Below are positions 41,356 through 52,093 of a stretch of DNA of 64,000 nucleotides, in pieces. The DNA is from Amanita rubescens (taxonomy: Eukaryota; Basidiomycota; Agaricomycetes; Agaricales; Amanitaceae), in assembly GCA_015039365.1 (NCBI GenBank), contig WION01000011.1:124001-188000 (forward strand), given 5' to 3'. How positions within the stretch are numbered: position 1 is the first letter of the stretch; each line of letters opens with the position of its first letter. The position numbers and the translations under genes were made by a program. The notes beneath the pieces are model-generated. The model worked only from the letters and a program-made list of their open reading frames with translations, was not told where the DNA came from and made no database searches.

Positions 41356-43272
41356 TCATTCTATCGACCGTATTCCTCCCGGTTTGGTATCACATCTGGG
41401 CAGTAAAGATGACGCACACAACGCCATTACCGCAGTACAAACGAAGACAAAGTAGACCATATATCCGCCGAGATACCCCTTGTTTATTGACCATGAAAAG
41501 AGCGAGTTTGAAATTGCAGGAGCCATCATCACCAATACACCCGCCACCATCTGTTACCCGCAATAAGCTCTGTGTACGGCATTTGACTGAAGAAACCAGG
41601 CAACACACCTCACAAAAGCCGAGTGCTGCGGCACGACTTCCATACGCTTGGGTAATAAAAACCGAAATTGCGACTACACACACATTTGTGACATAATTCA
41701 TCAGCATTGCAAATGTACTTACGCCAACCAAATTGATTCAAAACCGAACAGCACATCTGAGTGGCAAGCGCAAACCACACCAAACCATTATATCCATTTT
41801 TCCTCGCAATCCAGTTCATCAAAGGCCACAGCACGAATAGTGGGACCGACGCGGATAAACCGAGTACATACGTATATCTCGAGCCCCATTTATCATGCAC
41901 GCGGGGGAAGATGAACAGCTGGGATATGCCTGCGACTGTTGAAGAAATGGATGACAAGATGCCGATAGCTTGTGGCGAAAGACCAAGACCTCCATCTCTT
42001 ATAGACGTGGAGAGGTACAATACTTCGGTTTCCGAGTAGAATGTCTGTAGAAGACAAATCGACGACAAATTGATGGCAGCAACGATGATTCCGGGAACGA
42101 AGATGATGCGTAACGATAGTGGGCTTCCGGTGCTTTCAACTCCTTCTCCCATCACGCACTTATCTTTCTGTGTCTTTTTCTTAAATAAGCTGGAAAATAG
42201 TGACAATGGTTCCCTCACCATTTCTTTCAGGAAGATGGTTCCAACTAGCCAGCCAGTAAGCAATAGTATGGAGCAAATGGCACAGGGCAGGAAGTAGGGA
42301 TATTCTTTAAGAAATTTGCTAGAACCAAATAATTGTGGAAATTGGTCGACAGGTCTTGAGAGAGATCCCCCGATCCTGGACCCAATCTATGGTGGATACT
42401 TTCGAATGTGCACGCTTTACAAAGAAGATAAAACTCACAGTTCCCGCAACGTATACCGAGGTCTCATAGTAGGCTATTGCCTACTTTCGCCAATCAAGAA
42501 AAAGCCGTGATCCATAATCAAAAACATACTCGCACAGTATCCGTTGAATCAGTCATCCTAGCCAACATGCTGCATCAACAAGTCAGAAGGGTGAATTGTG
42601 CGCTTCTCCACGGTCATCTAACCTTCTTGTCACTCCATGAGTTCCCCCTATATAGACGTTACACGTTACGTACGGCAGCATTCATGACGGACTTACGGAA
42701 TGCGCCCATTAAAGCTTGACTGCACATCGGGTAATCAAGAACGTGGTTTTAATTCAAGTGTCGCACGAACCAAAGGATAAGACCCCGAAACGTTATTGAA
42801 AGCCCAAAGCCGCTGATAAATACCGACAAGCCTATTGTGCAGGCGAGGAAAACAAATTTTCGGCCTATGTGATCGGAAAGCTGGGACAGATGAAACGTTG
42901 TGGCCGTTTCAGAAGCGGCTATCGTGGATATCTGTTGTTAAGTTGGTCTCATTCGAATATTAAAGAAACGCGTGCACGACACGTACCAGCAACCCGACAT
43001 AAAGTCCTACATCCTTCTCTCCTTCTGCTACCCCAATACTTCGAATTAACTGAAAGTTACGTTTTGGGACCACAAATGTCAAAACAGTAAGGACCACGTA
43101 CATCCGGAATGAAGGGCCGTGTGACATAAAATGGTATATGTGTCGCAGTTTGCAGCACGAAGAGTATTGAAAACTGGAACCATGGAAAGGGCGTTTGGTG
43201 AACCTGCTCACGAGCTCGCTCAGCGTATAAGAGAGGGGTTTCCTCGTCTCTGATGCTTTGATCAGTCGTCAT
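41356..43272 (-). CDS. Major facilitator superfamily transporter
   Basis: A multi-exon minus-strand gene starting at 43272 (MTTDQSIRDEETPLL) and ending at 41356. Exon 1 gives a cytosolic tail and the first membrane helix (FQFSILFVLQTATHIPFYV). Later exons show the MFS motif A as LSDHIGRK near 42865, then GGSLSRPVDQFPQLFG and FLKEYPYFLPCAICSILLL near 42290. A large cytosolic loop (KKKTQKDK) and several further hydrophobic helices to the end (MVAGVLVMMAPAISNS) follow. This layout, about 12 helices with a long middle loop, is that of fungal MFS drug or metabolite exporters. The substrate is unknown. It points away from the ATP-grasp/methyltransferase gene and could export its product, by inference. 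One junction near 41580-41620 does not join cleanly. Confidence 0.82.
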
Positions 43273-44196
43273 GGCCAAAGGGGCGAGCAGTTAAGATGGG
43301 AAGCACTGTTGAAGATGATAACGCCCGGCGCGTGCCGAGGCATTTGAATTGTGGATGAAATCATGAAACATCGGCCACTGCCTGTGGCAATCCTATAAAG
43401 GGACGTACCATACGTAGAGATGGCATTTCACGAGATAGAACCAAGTATAGTCTCCTTCCACATCAGGCTGATGCTAACAAGTAACCATCAAGGAACGGTC
43501 ACAAGGGTCACGGTTTGGTGTTATTAATAGTAATACTCAACACATGTATGGACTATAGTAGTACTATAGTGTATTCAGTGTTGTGCGGCGTGCCGGTGAT
43601 TGACAGTAAAGGAAAGTCAGCCGTCGGTTATGCGGATGCCAACTTTGTCATAACTTGACTTTTTGGTGACTTTGCGGTGCCGTCTCCGGTAGGCAGCGTA
43701 GGTTTCAACGGTTCTACAACTTCTGTTAACAAGGCCAACGACGCGAGTGGTTATATGCTGGTTGCTTATCTCCGTACTCTTTTGGATTAGATGAACAGGC
43801 CAGTGGGCAAGGGAGCACGGCGCACGCCTGGCGGGAGTAATACTAAGAGACTATATGCCGTGTCAGGTTTTCGGCAGGCAATTGATGTTGCTTCATCCGT
43901 CGCACGTTTTGGGGAGTATTCGCGAGTTTATAATAGACATCTCGTTCTGGGGCAGCGGATAGATCCGAGCGGAGTGTGAAGCGGGGGCAAAACTTTTGGC
44001 GCAACTTTTCAGCACACCGCGAAACTTTCGTCAGAAATTTTGCCCCCGCTTCAGGCTCCGCCCGGGAATCGGCCCGACACATCTGGGTACGAGATTAACA
44101 TCTGACAAGCTATCTGACATGATCTATGTTAATTTAGTATTTAAGTAAACCACGATATCCAGATGAACTCAGGCGATCCCCCACCCATTATCAATC
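43273..44196. promoter_or_regulatory. Divergent intergenic region: MFS and ATP-grasp genes
   Basis: About 920 bp between the two divergent starts, with no gene supported. It contains a GC-rich foldback repeat at 43968-44062 and the palindrome ACTATAGTAGTACTATAGT near 43550. Co-regulation of the two flanking genes from here is possible. Confidence 0.45.
43968..44062. repeat. GC-rich foldback repeat, about 90 bp
   Basis: Arms GAAGCGGGGGCAAAA (43977-43991) and TTTTGCCCCCGCTTC (44038-44052) are exact inverse complements. With CGGAG/CTCCG extensions the stem is about 22 bp. The loop carries AACTTT repeats. It may be a miniature inverted-repeat element. Confidence 0.75.
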
Positions 44197-45855
44197 ATGA
44201 GAATCTGCGTCTTGCAATCCGCCTACCCCGACCAACATGAACTTGCCGAGCATGATTCCGGCGCAGATCCGTCCAGATTTACAGAACAGCATACATTCGA
44301 GCACCGATGGATTTGCAAAGACAATGCCAAAGAACAGATCGATGCCGCCATCTCCGAAAAATTCGACTTCTATTTCAACTTCATGTGGGGGCAACTCGAG
44401 GATGAGGTTGCAGGCATCGAGGCCATCGAATACTTCGAGAGCTTTGGGTTGCTATCCATCGGCCAGCGCAGCGAGCTCCTGAAGCGATCCAAAAACGATT
44501 TCTACCGGAATGCCCGAACTCTAGGGGCCCCTCGCGTTCCAGGCACTTCTAATTATCCCTTCTTCGTCAAACCATCCCAGAGCTGCGCCAGCCAGTTTAT
44601 CTCCGACAAATCACTCTGTCGCAGTCGTGACGAGCTTCTCGAATCCCTCAAAGATCTCAACCAGGCTCTGGAACCTGGCCGCAAGATTGCTGGCCGCTCA
44701 GGTCAGCCTGTGTCCACATCGACTGTGGTGGACGGCATCGCCATCCCCGATGATATCGTTGTCCAGGAATTCGTCCAAGGATGGGACCATTCCGTCGTTG
44801 TCATCGAGATCGGCGACTGCCCCGTTGCTTTGACTCCCAATCGATATGTCTACCCCAAAGATTTCGTCCCGTATGATGACTTCCTGCGATTCGACATCAA
44901 ATTTCACGACGAAACCAATATTAAACTCCTCAATCGGAAGGAAGAGCCGGAGCTTTTTACGAAGCTCCAAGAGATGGCTTTGCAGGCATGGAACGCGAAT
45001 CAGATGGCCGGACAAAGCTGGGCCAACGTCGATTTCAGGGTGCAGGCCAATGGCGAGCCCATCGTTCTTGAAGTGAACCCCATGCCGGCCGTCTTCCTCG
45101 CCGATGAGAAGTGGGAGGATACCGCCATCCGTGAATCTTTCCCAGGAGGCCACCGGGCGCTCATCAATATCTTGATCGCCAGCCATTTAATCCGACAGAA
45201 AGTCGAAGAGCACCGCCAGTCCTGCATTGCGGACATATTTACCAGGTACAGCAGCACATACGACGAGGATCTTGAACGCTTCACGGTATCTTCCATCTAT
45301 GAGAGAATAGTCTCATCATTGGACTTCTCTGGGTCCATTCTTGAGCTGGGCCCTGGAACAGGCGCGCTTGGTCGTCTTCTGGAAAAGAAAATATCTTCCA
45401 ACGAGACCACTCTGACAGGCATCGAGCTATCCAAGGGTATGATTGAGAAGTGCCAGGAAACAGGGTTATACAAGGAAGTCTACCATGGGTCAATTCAGAC
45501 GATATTACCATCAGTCGGTCCATTCGACCATATCGTCAGCTTCATGACACTATATTACGTGTCGCCGGAGGATTTCTCGCTGATCATGACGAGGTCGTTC
45601 CAGCTAGCACGGAAGTCCATTGCGGTGACAATTGACGAGATCCCAGATGTGTATAACGAGTGGTTGAGGGAGAGGGACGATTCGAATATGATAGGGCGTA
45701 ACCATAAGGCCGAGATGGAGAAGGCATTTTGCAACCCCCCTCCCGCAGGATGGAAACTGTCACAGACGTTCCGTGCGCTCGGGTGGACTTCTCCTCGTGC
45801 TAAGTGTGATATCTATGTGACTGCTTACATATTCGAGAGGATAGAGGACGAGTGA
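44197..45855 (+). CDS. ATP-grasp ligase fused to a SAM methyltransferase
   Basis: A single exon of 552 aa. Residues 1-345 resemble the D-Ala-D-Ala ligase branch of ATP-grasp enzymes, which form amide bonds through an acyl phosphate. Seen are PFFVKPSQS near residue 122 (ATP-binding Lys), VVQEFVQGWDHSVVVIE near 190, and DFRVQANGEPIVLEVNPMP near 277-295 (metal-binding Glu and Asn). Residues about 346-552 are a class I methyltransferase: ILELGPGTGALGRLLE near 380 is the SAM-binding loop. TLTGIELSKGMIEKC and FDHIVSFMTLYYV follow as motifs II and III. Fungi have no peptidoglycan, so a role in making a modified peptide or amino-acid metabolite is more likely. The lack of introns among intron-rich neighbours is compatible with later acquisition, possibly from bacteria. 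An MFS gene lies divergently upstream. Confidence 0.85.
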   Translation: MRICVLQSAYPDQHELAEHDSGADPSRFTEQHTFEHRWICKDNAKEQIDAAISEKFDFYFNFMWGQLEDEVAGIEAIEYFESFGLLSIGQRSELLKRSKNDFYRNARTLGAPRVPGTSNYPFFVKPSQSCASQFISDKSLCRSRDELLESLKDLNQALEPGRKIAGRSGQPVSTSTVVDGIAIPDDIVVQEFVQGWDHSVVVIEIGDCPVALTPNRYVYPKDFVPYDDFLRFDIKFHDETNIKLLNRKEEPELFTKLQEMALQAWNANQMAGQSWANVDFRVQANGEPIVLEVNPMPAVFLADEKWEDTAIRESFPGGHRALINILIASHLIRQKVEEHRQSCIADIFTRYSSTYDEDLERFTVSSIYERIVSSLDFSGSILELGPGTGALGRLLEKKISSNETTLTGIELSKGMIEKCQETGLYKEVYHGSIQTILPSVGPFDHIVSFMTLYYVSPEDFSLIMTRSFQLARKSIAVTIDEIPDVYNEWLRERDDSNMIGRNHKAEMEKAFCNPPPAGWKLSQTFRALGWTSPRAKCDIYVTAYIFERIEDE

Positions 45856-47184
45856 GCTATGACCCAAGAACACTTTGTTACACGCTGTTGTATGTAAAAG
45901 AAAGAAGGCATATTGTTCCTTGATTGTGAAGGTCACTAGTAGGCTCGACAGCAAGGTTCATTGCTGAAGGTAGTTGCGGTGCGTGGAGAACGTTAGTTTG
46001 CACGCGCACGTGTTACATGCATGTGAGTGACTGTGAGTCTGACTACTGCGTGCGGCAGATCCGAGGCCGTAAGTTTGATGTAGATAGCTATCAGAATAAA
46101 AAAAAGCAAGAAAGCTTGCTAATAGTAATACTACATGGGCGTTGAATCGTTGAATCGTCCAAACAACTGGAGTGATACGCTTACATAACATCGTCAAGCT
46201 CACTCCGGGGGACTGGGTAGGAGTCTGAACCAGACTCCTAATCGGTGTGCTTGACGATGTTATGTAAGCTATCACACGGCGAAAGGCTCGTCAGTGAGCG
46301 TTACGAATCGTGACAACGACATCGTCAAGCGCACACCGAGGGATTGGGCAGGAGTCTGCCAAACAACATGCATTCCCCGCCGATATCTGTCGCTCCTACA
46401 GAGATAGACCCTATAGTCACGATGAAAAGTATAGTCGAGACGCCGAGCCCATCGAGAGGGGTCACGCGCGGTAGGGACAGAATCATTTATAAAATCGGAC
46501 AATGAAGAATAGTTAACTAGTGGCAGGATCGGACAAAGATCTATCAAATTCGGCACGAATCCCTTCAGCAACGGCGCAATCTGTTGATATGCATGCCAAA
46601 ATTGCCGCATCGATAAAGTAAGCATTTTGACCAGTATAGAATAGACCTGACGTTTGGTATTATAACAGAGTCGGAGAAGAGAGTAGGTCGAAGCCACAGC
46701 TTGATGTTAACGTTCTGTGTCCTCATTAATTCCAAGAGTATTGGAGTGCAATAGGATCTGGCATAGGCTTCTACGGTTTTAGCCTTCAAACGTGCCTATA
46801 TGCAATGCATAAAGATATTATTACCGTCTGGAACATCCGAGACCTTAATGAGGTATGTGCAAAAGTACATCTCAACATTCCTTTGGATTCATCGCGTTTC
46901 GATAGTATTTTCTCAGTGATGAATTTTGTCATCGAATGGCTGTCGTTGTTGGCGATCTCAGTCATGGGAATCAAAGGCTCGTCAGTGCAATGTAAGTCGA
47001 CTTGGTACATTGAACAAAGGAACCGCTGATGCTCTCTTTAAGACAAAAAACGGTAGCGATGGGATCGCCTAGTCCACTGAGCAAGTTGACGAGCGCTAAT
47101 TACCCGGATTTGTGAGCATGTACCACTTGTTACCAAGACAGATATCTTGAGCTTTTATACAGACCCGAGCAAATTCATTCCCTC
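45856..47184. other. Intergenic region with a long hairpin
   Basis: No complete gene is supported. The 3' part may hold the first small exons of the tandem kinase gene. One candidate starts with ATG at 46805 (MHKDIITVWNIRDLNE) and ends at a GTATGT donor; another exon part begins near 47137. The hairpin at 46179-46269 is described separately. Confidence 0.4.
46179..46269. repeat. 91-nt near-perfect hairpin
   Basis: Outer arms GCTTACATAACATCGTCAAGC (46179-46199) and its exact inverse complement (46249-46269) enclose an inner perfect stem, TAGGAGTCTG-AAC-CAGACTCCTA (46219-46241). A partial copy of the left arm and middle (CATCGTCAAGCGCACACCGA) follows at about 46321. It could be a tiny mobile palindrome or a small-RNA precursor. 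Confidence 0.8.
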
Positions 47185-50100
47185 ATGGGATACGCAGTGG
47201 ACCTCACGCTTATCCTACAAGCCGTGTTTCAAGTTTCACTTCACGACCGAGCCGAAGGGAAAACAACACAAGACCGCGTATCCGAAATCATCTATGAGTT
47301 TCATTTGTCAGAAAAGAAGAAACTTATTCATGACGCAATTGTCGGCGCCCAGCACCTGGTTGCAAACGATAGCGTGGTAGAACAAATCAAGTCATTAATA
47401 AAGGAAAATGAAGTGCGAAGTTTCTTATTCCGGCGTCAATCGATTGCTAATCGTACAGCTTTGCCGCGCTATAGATGACGGATAGTGATAGCCAACTTGA
47501 CGAAATGAGACCTACCATTCCACTGTTACTTTCGATCCTTAGATTCGAGGTTTGTGCTTTTGGTGCATACCAGGCTATCGCTGACGAGTGCTAGCAAAGT
47601 GCAAACGGCCCGGTGGTGAACAAGGTTATTCTTGGCACTCTGCACAAAGTGCTAGATTTACCCGACTATGGCACTGTTGTCGACGAAATGGTAGATCCTT
47701 TGAACGATGTCGAGACGTTGATCGATTTCATCCTCTACGTTCGTTAACCTTCGATCTACTTGTTTGGCGTTATTGCTTACTACCTGTAGGCGCTTCGCAA
47801 TGACAGCCTTTCAGATTCTGGCATTCCAGATGCCAACCGAAGAGCCGGGAGACTGATGTTCAAACTAATAAACAAGACAGATGTCACGCTAAAATTCCTA
47901 TCTATCACCGACGTTGAGATTCACTCGCATCATGGTATGGGAGAGTTTGCACGGGTGTACAAAGGCGAATACAGAGGACAACAAGTTGCGCTGAAAATGC
48001 TAGACCAAGAGGTTGGCATTACTATTTTTTCGCTTCCCCGCTCCTAGCATTAATGCTCGAATCATTCTGCAAGATTTCACGCAAGAAGGATTTCTGTCGG
48101 CAAGCCCTAGCGTGGCGATTGCTCGTACATAAGTCTATCCTCCCTCTAGTGGGAATCTTTGGAGAGGCACCACAGCAATTCCTTGTATCGCCGTTCATGT
48201 CGAACGGCACGTTAACTCAATGGAGAAAGAACAAGCCGTCATCAGTTATACCTGATGTACATAGGATGGTAAGGTTTTGGCGCTCATCAGAATATACAAA
48301 TAGAATTATTTCTATCTTTTAGATGCTGGAGGTAGCCCGGGGCTTGCAGTATATTCACTCAGAAGGAATTGTACACGGCGATTTGTGTGGAGTGCGTGTT
48401 TTGATATCGTACTTTATCAATACATCTGATTTATTTGTCGTCTACTAGGAGAACGTCCTCCTCGACTCTGATTTCCACTGCCGAATTGCTGGTTTTGGAA
48501 TGGCACGACATTTCGATGCCACCGTTAGTCCATCCGCCCTCCTTTCTTGGCTCTTTTATTTTCCCGCACCCGAGCTGCTTGGTAATTGCGACAAATGTGG
48601 CGAGCCCGACTGCAACGGATGTCGCGAGGATCACGAGACGTCAAAGGCAACGACAACGAAGGCGATAGACGTATGCGCATTCGGCTGCCTTTATTACTTA
48701 GTGAGTACCTCAACCCATCTAGCGTGCTTGATGATAACTCGTGTAGATATTTTTCAATACTTATCCCTTTCAAGGAAAGGACGAGTATCAAGTTCTTCGA
48801 CTGGTCGCAAGAGGAGCACGTCCAGATCGATTGAGCGATCCAATAATCGAAGACGATATATGGGATATCATCCAGAGGTCTTGGCTAAGTAAACCTTCTG
48901 AGCGTCCAACAATCCAGCAAATAGTGAAGTCATTAGTAAACGCGAAAAGGGTAGGCGATGCTCGAGATCTCATCCGGATCCGTTCGGAATCCAGTCCTTC
49001 TGAGCATCTGACAAAGGCGCAAATTATTCCACCATCAGCAGAAACCTACCCTGGCCCACCGCCCGCCGCCACTTCTTCATTACCTGTAATACCCCATTCG
49101 TTTTCGACAACCCCCTCGTCGTCACCTGCAAGTGCAACCGCGACATCGTTGCCGGGGATCTTCCCTTCACTGTTCGCAAGCCTCAATGAGGTACAGTATG
49201 TAATTTTGAGGCATTAATGCACTGCAACTAATAACAGCTAGTCAACGACACGCGGCGAGTCAACGGTTAACAAGCTTACCCTTGACCTTACATGTAAATT
49301 GTTGGATCTACCTGAGTATACCATCGCTGCCTCTGAGGTGAATACTGCAGACGTCGAGTTATTGATTGATTTTCTCCTCCATGTATGTTTTGTTTTGTTT
49401 TCTTCGCAGCTAATTTGTGTAAAATTTACTCCCTTCAGCTACTTCCAAACATCGGTAGCCTGTCCGATTTAGGCGTCCATGATGCAAATCGGAAAGCTAG
49501 GAAGCTGATGTTCAAACTAATATCCATTACAAATGTCATACCAAAGTCTCTATTCATTTTCGGCGTCAAGACTGAGACGCATCTCGTCGCGACCATGATT
49601 AGTATGGGAGGCTATGGACGTATTTTCAGAGGCGAACATAAAGGGCAACAAGTAGCACTGAAAGTGGTGGACCAGGGTGTACATGACGTTAGTGCATTGT
49701 CAGGTTTTCTTTTGGACGATATTCATTCATTTGATAAGGATTCGCTCACCAAAGACTTCTGCCGGGAGGCCATAACGTGGAGATCTCTCTCACACCGTTT
49801 CATCCTCCCTCTTCTGGGAATATTTGAAGAGAATTCACAGCTAATCCTCGTATCACCATTCATGGAAAATGGGACGTTAACTCGGTGGAGAAGTAAGCAA
49901 AAGCGGGATGTGGTTGAGATACGCAGGCTGGTTAGACTCATGTGCTTGTCAGTGTAGAACTGATTCGCTAACATCGTAAAGATGCTAGAGGTAGCCGAAG
50001 GCATTCAATATCTTCATTCTGGAGGAATCGTTCACGGCGACTTACACGGAGTGAGTAAGCTTGAGTCTGTACCTTCAAATCAGTTGATCCATTATTTTCC

Positions 50101-50586
50101 AGGGGAATATCCTCCTTGATTCCGAATTCCACTGCCAAATCACTGATTTTGGAACAATTCAACATTTTGAATCCACGGTTACACAACCCACTACAGTTTT
50201 CTTAAATTTCGCTGCGCCTGAACTATTTGGCACGTGCACCGCGTGCGGCTTGCCTGAATGCCACCATGGCGCTCAGAATAGAAGTAAAACAATGGAAACT
50301 GACATATTTGCTTTTGGTGGCATTTATTATTCAGTGCGTTCGAATTTTTCCCCAACTTAACCAGCTCATTGAGCAAGGACCTGCACAGACATTCTACGAT
50401 AACATTCCTTTTCATGATAAAAACTACTTTCAAATTGTGCGACTTGTCATGGATGGTATGCGCCCAGATCGGCCGCCGGGAATGGAAGACGATACATGGG
50501 ATCTCATTCAGTGCTGTTGGGAGCCCGTTCCTTCTAAACGACCAACGATAGAACAAATAGTGAAGGCATTGACTCCACCTACTTGA
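47185..50586 (+). CDS. Tandem pseudokinase-kinase protein (TKL-like)
   Basis: Two related units follow each other with no stop once short introns are removed. Each unit has a helical front (NKVILGTLHKVLDLPDY near 47625; NKLTLDLTCKLLDLPEY near 49268), then a protein kinase domain of the tyrosine-kinase-like type common in Agaricomycetes. Kinase 1 (about 47920-48940) has VYKGEYRGQQVALK, HGDLCGENVLL across an intron, and IAGFG (48491-48499) where DFG is expected. It lacks the metal-binding Asp. Kinase 2 (about 49570-50580) keeps GGYGRIFRGE, VALK, HGDLHGGNILL and ITDFG (50145-50153), and should be active. Both carry APEL followed by a CxxC-type insert. The join at 49195-49250 (GTACAG donor, GCTAG acceptor) is inferred; two separate genes remain possible. 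The exact start is uncertain, and small exons from 46805 may belong. Confidence 0.78.
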
Positions 50587-50794
50587 GACCCATCTATGTA
50601 TGTGGCGCTCATCATCTGAAGTATATTCTGAAACATGCAATACGTATGCCGCAAATGTTACAATGTAGTAGACAATGTAATAGTATAGGCGCAATACTAC
50701 GGACTTCCCACGATTCGCATTCCGGAAGCATCCGGAGCACGGGACCACGCCGCGTTTTGAACCGTCACTCGCCCGAAAGCTCGGAACGCACGCG

Positions 50795-51451
50795 ATGAGC
50801 CCAAGTATTACCTCCTTCTTTTCGTCTTTCCTTCCGACGGTTTATGCAGATACTCAAGAGCCATCAGAGGGTACGGTAAGCAAGGTCGAGGAGGAACAAG
50901 AGAGCGCTGTTGAGGAGAGTAAGGCTGAGGAAGCTGCCAGTGAGGAGGAAGAAGAAGAGCCGGAAGACGTGAGTTTTTCAGTAGTATTGCAAAATGACAC
51001 TTTTTTTTTGAGATGGAGGAATGTAGCCTCATCCAGCCATTCGTGAAGAATGCAAGGAATCTGCGAAATGCGCCGCTCTGACGAAGCATTTCGAGCACTG
51101 CCAGGAGAAAGTGCAGGCCGGCAAGGGATTCCACGGAGAAGACTGCGTCGAGGAATTGTACGTGTTTTTATTTATGTTTCTCTTTGTGAGCATTGTCTGA
51201 CTCGGAGGGTAGATGTATGTACCAAACTTTGTTGCTATATTTGTCCTAACGGAGTGCATTCACCCTGCGCGACGTATCCCCTGCTAGTCCAGTACGTTGC
51301 CTGCGTTTGTTTCCTCGTTTCATTTCTCATTTCTCTTTGACAGTATGATGCACTGCGTAGACGTATGCATTTCATCACGTCTATTTTGCTGTCAAAACTG
51401 ACACCGTTTCAGGAATGTGCTGCTCCAAAACTATTTTCCAAGCTCAAGTAA
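50795..51451 (+). CDS. QCR6: Cytochrome bc1 complex hinge protein (subunit 6)
   Basis: Four exons: 50795-50968, 51027-51157, 51344-51362 and 51413-51451, giving 120 aa. The protein is the acidic hinge subunit of mitochondrial complex III, which helps cytochrome c dock to cytochrome c1. The N-terminal half is very acidic (ASEEEEEEPED). The second half carries the conserved Cys-rich helical hairpin: EECKESAKCAALTKHFEHC, then GFHGEDCVEEL, MMHCVDECAAPKLFSKLK. Its Cys pairs form disulfides in the intermembrane space. The length fits the family. The gene starts only 209 bp after the tandem kinase gene. A partial copy of its promoter and exon 1 lies 15.8 kb upstream in the same orientation. The second intron (186 nt) is long for this genome. 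Confidence 0.95.
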
Positions 51452-52093
51452 AAAAAAAACTAGTAGCTGGGAATACCACGTAAGTGCTGCCACCTCTCCT
51501 GTATTCTTGTCTGACGGCTGTCATAGATGATGATGATAGATGAACTAGTGGATATCGCGCTGAAGAGAGACTGTGTTTGTGCTTAGGACTCTTGTCATGC
51601 AATAGAGTTAGTTCTCGTTTTGTTGCGCGTCCTTTCAGATTCTTCAGGCCAAAAAGTGGACAGAGTGTGCTCGATCATAATGAGCTCTGAAACAGCACCC
51701 GGGCCGGGAATTAATGAATCTGAACAATCAGCGCCAAGGTACATTACCGCACGTCAAGTATAAATATCTGATGAGGATGGCGCGTCGATTGAGCGGGTGC
51801 CGCATCAAGACTGTCCTGGGAGTTTATGTAACATTGACAACCAGGGGAAACTTCCAAGTCGCATCAAAAAAATCACGTTTCTGGCTTGGCGAATGCACTG
51901 ACCCGGTCCAAGTTGGTCAGAAAAAATGTGCACCGAGTCCATTGAACAAAAAACAACAATAATCATAAGAGGGTATATGCACGTAACAACAGCATTATAG
52001 TTTACACTAAAAATCCATACCTATATACTCTACATAATAATACCATAACCAAAAAATCAAAAAAAATCACTTTAAATTTACGCAAACTCGAAA
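51452..52093. other. Intergenic region without supported gene
   Basis: The 82-codon open frame at 51714-51962 has no motif or start context. The region is otherwise the converging 3' flank of two genes. Confidence 0.5.
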
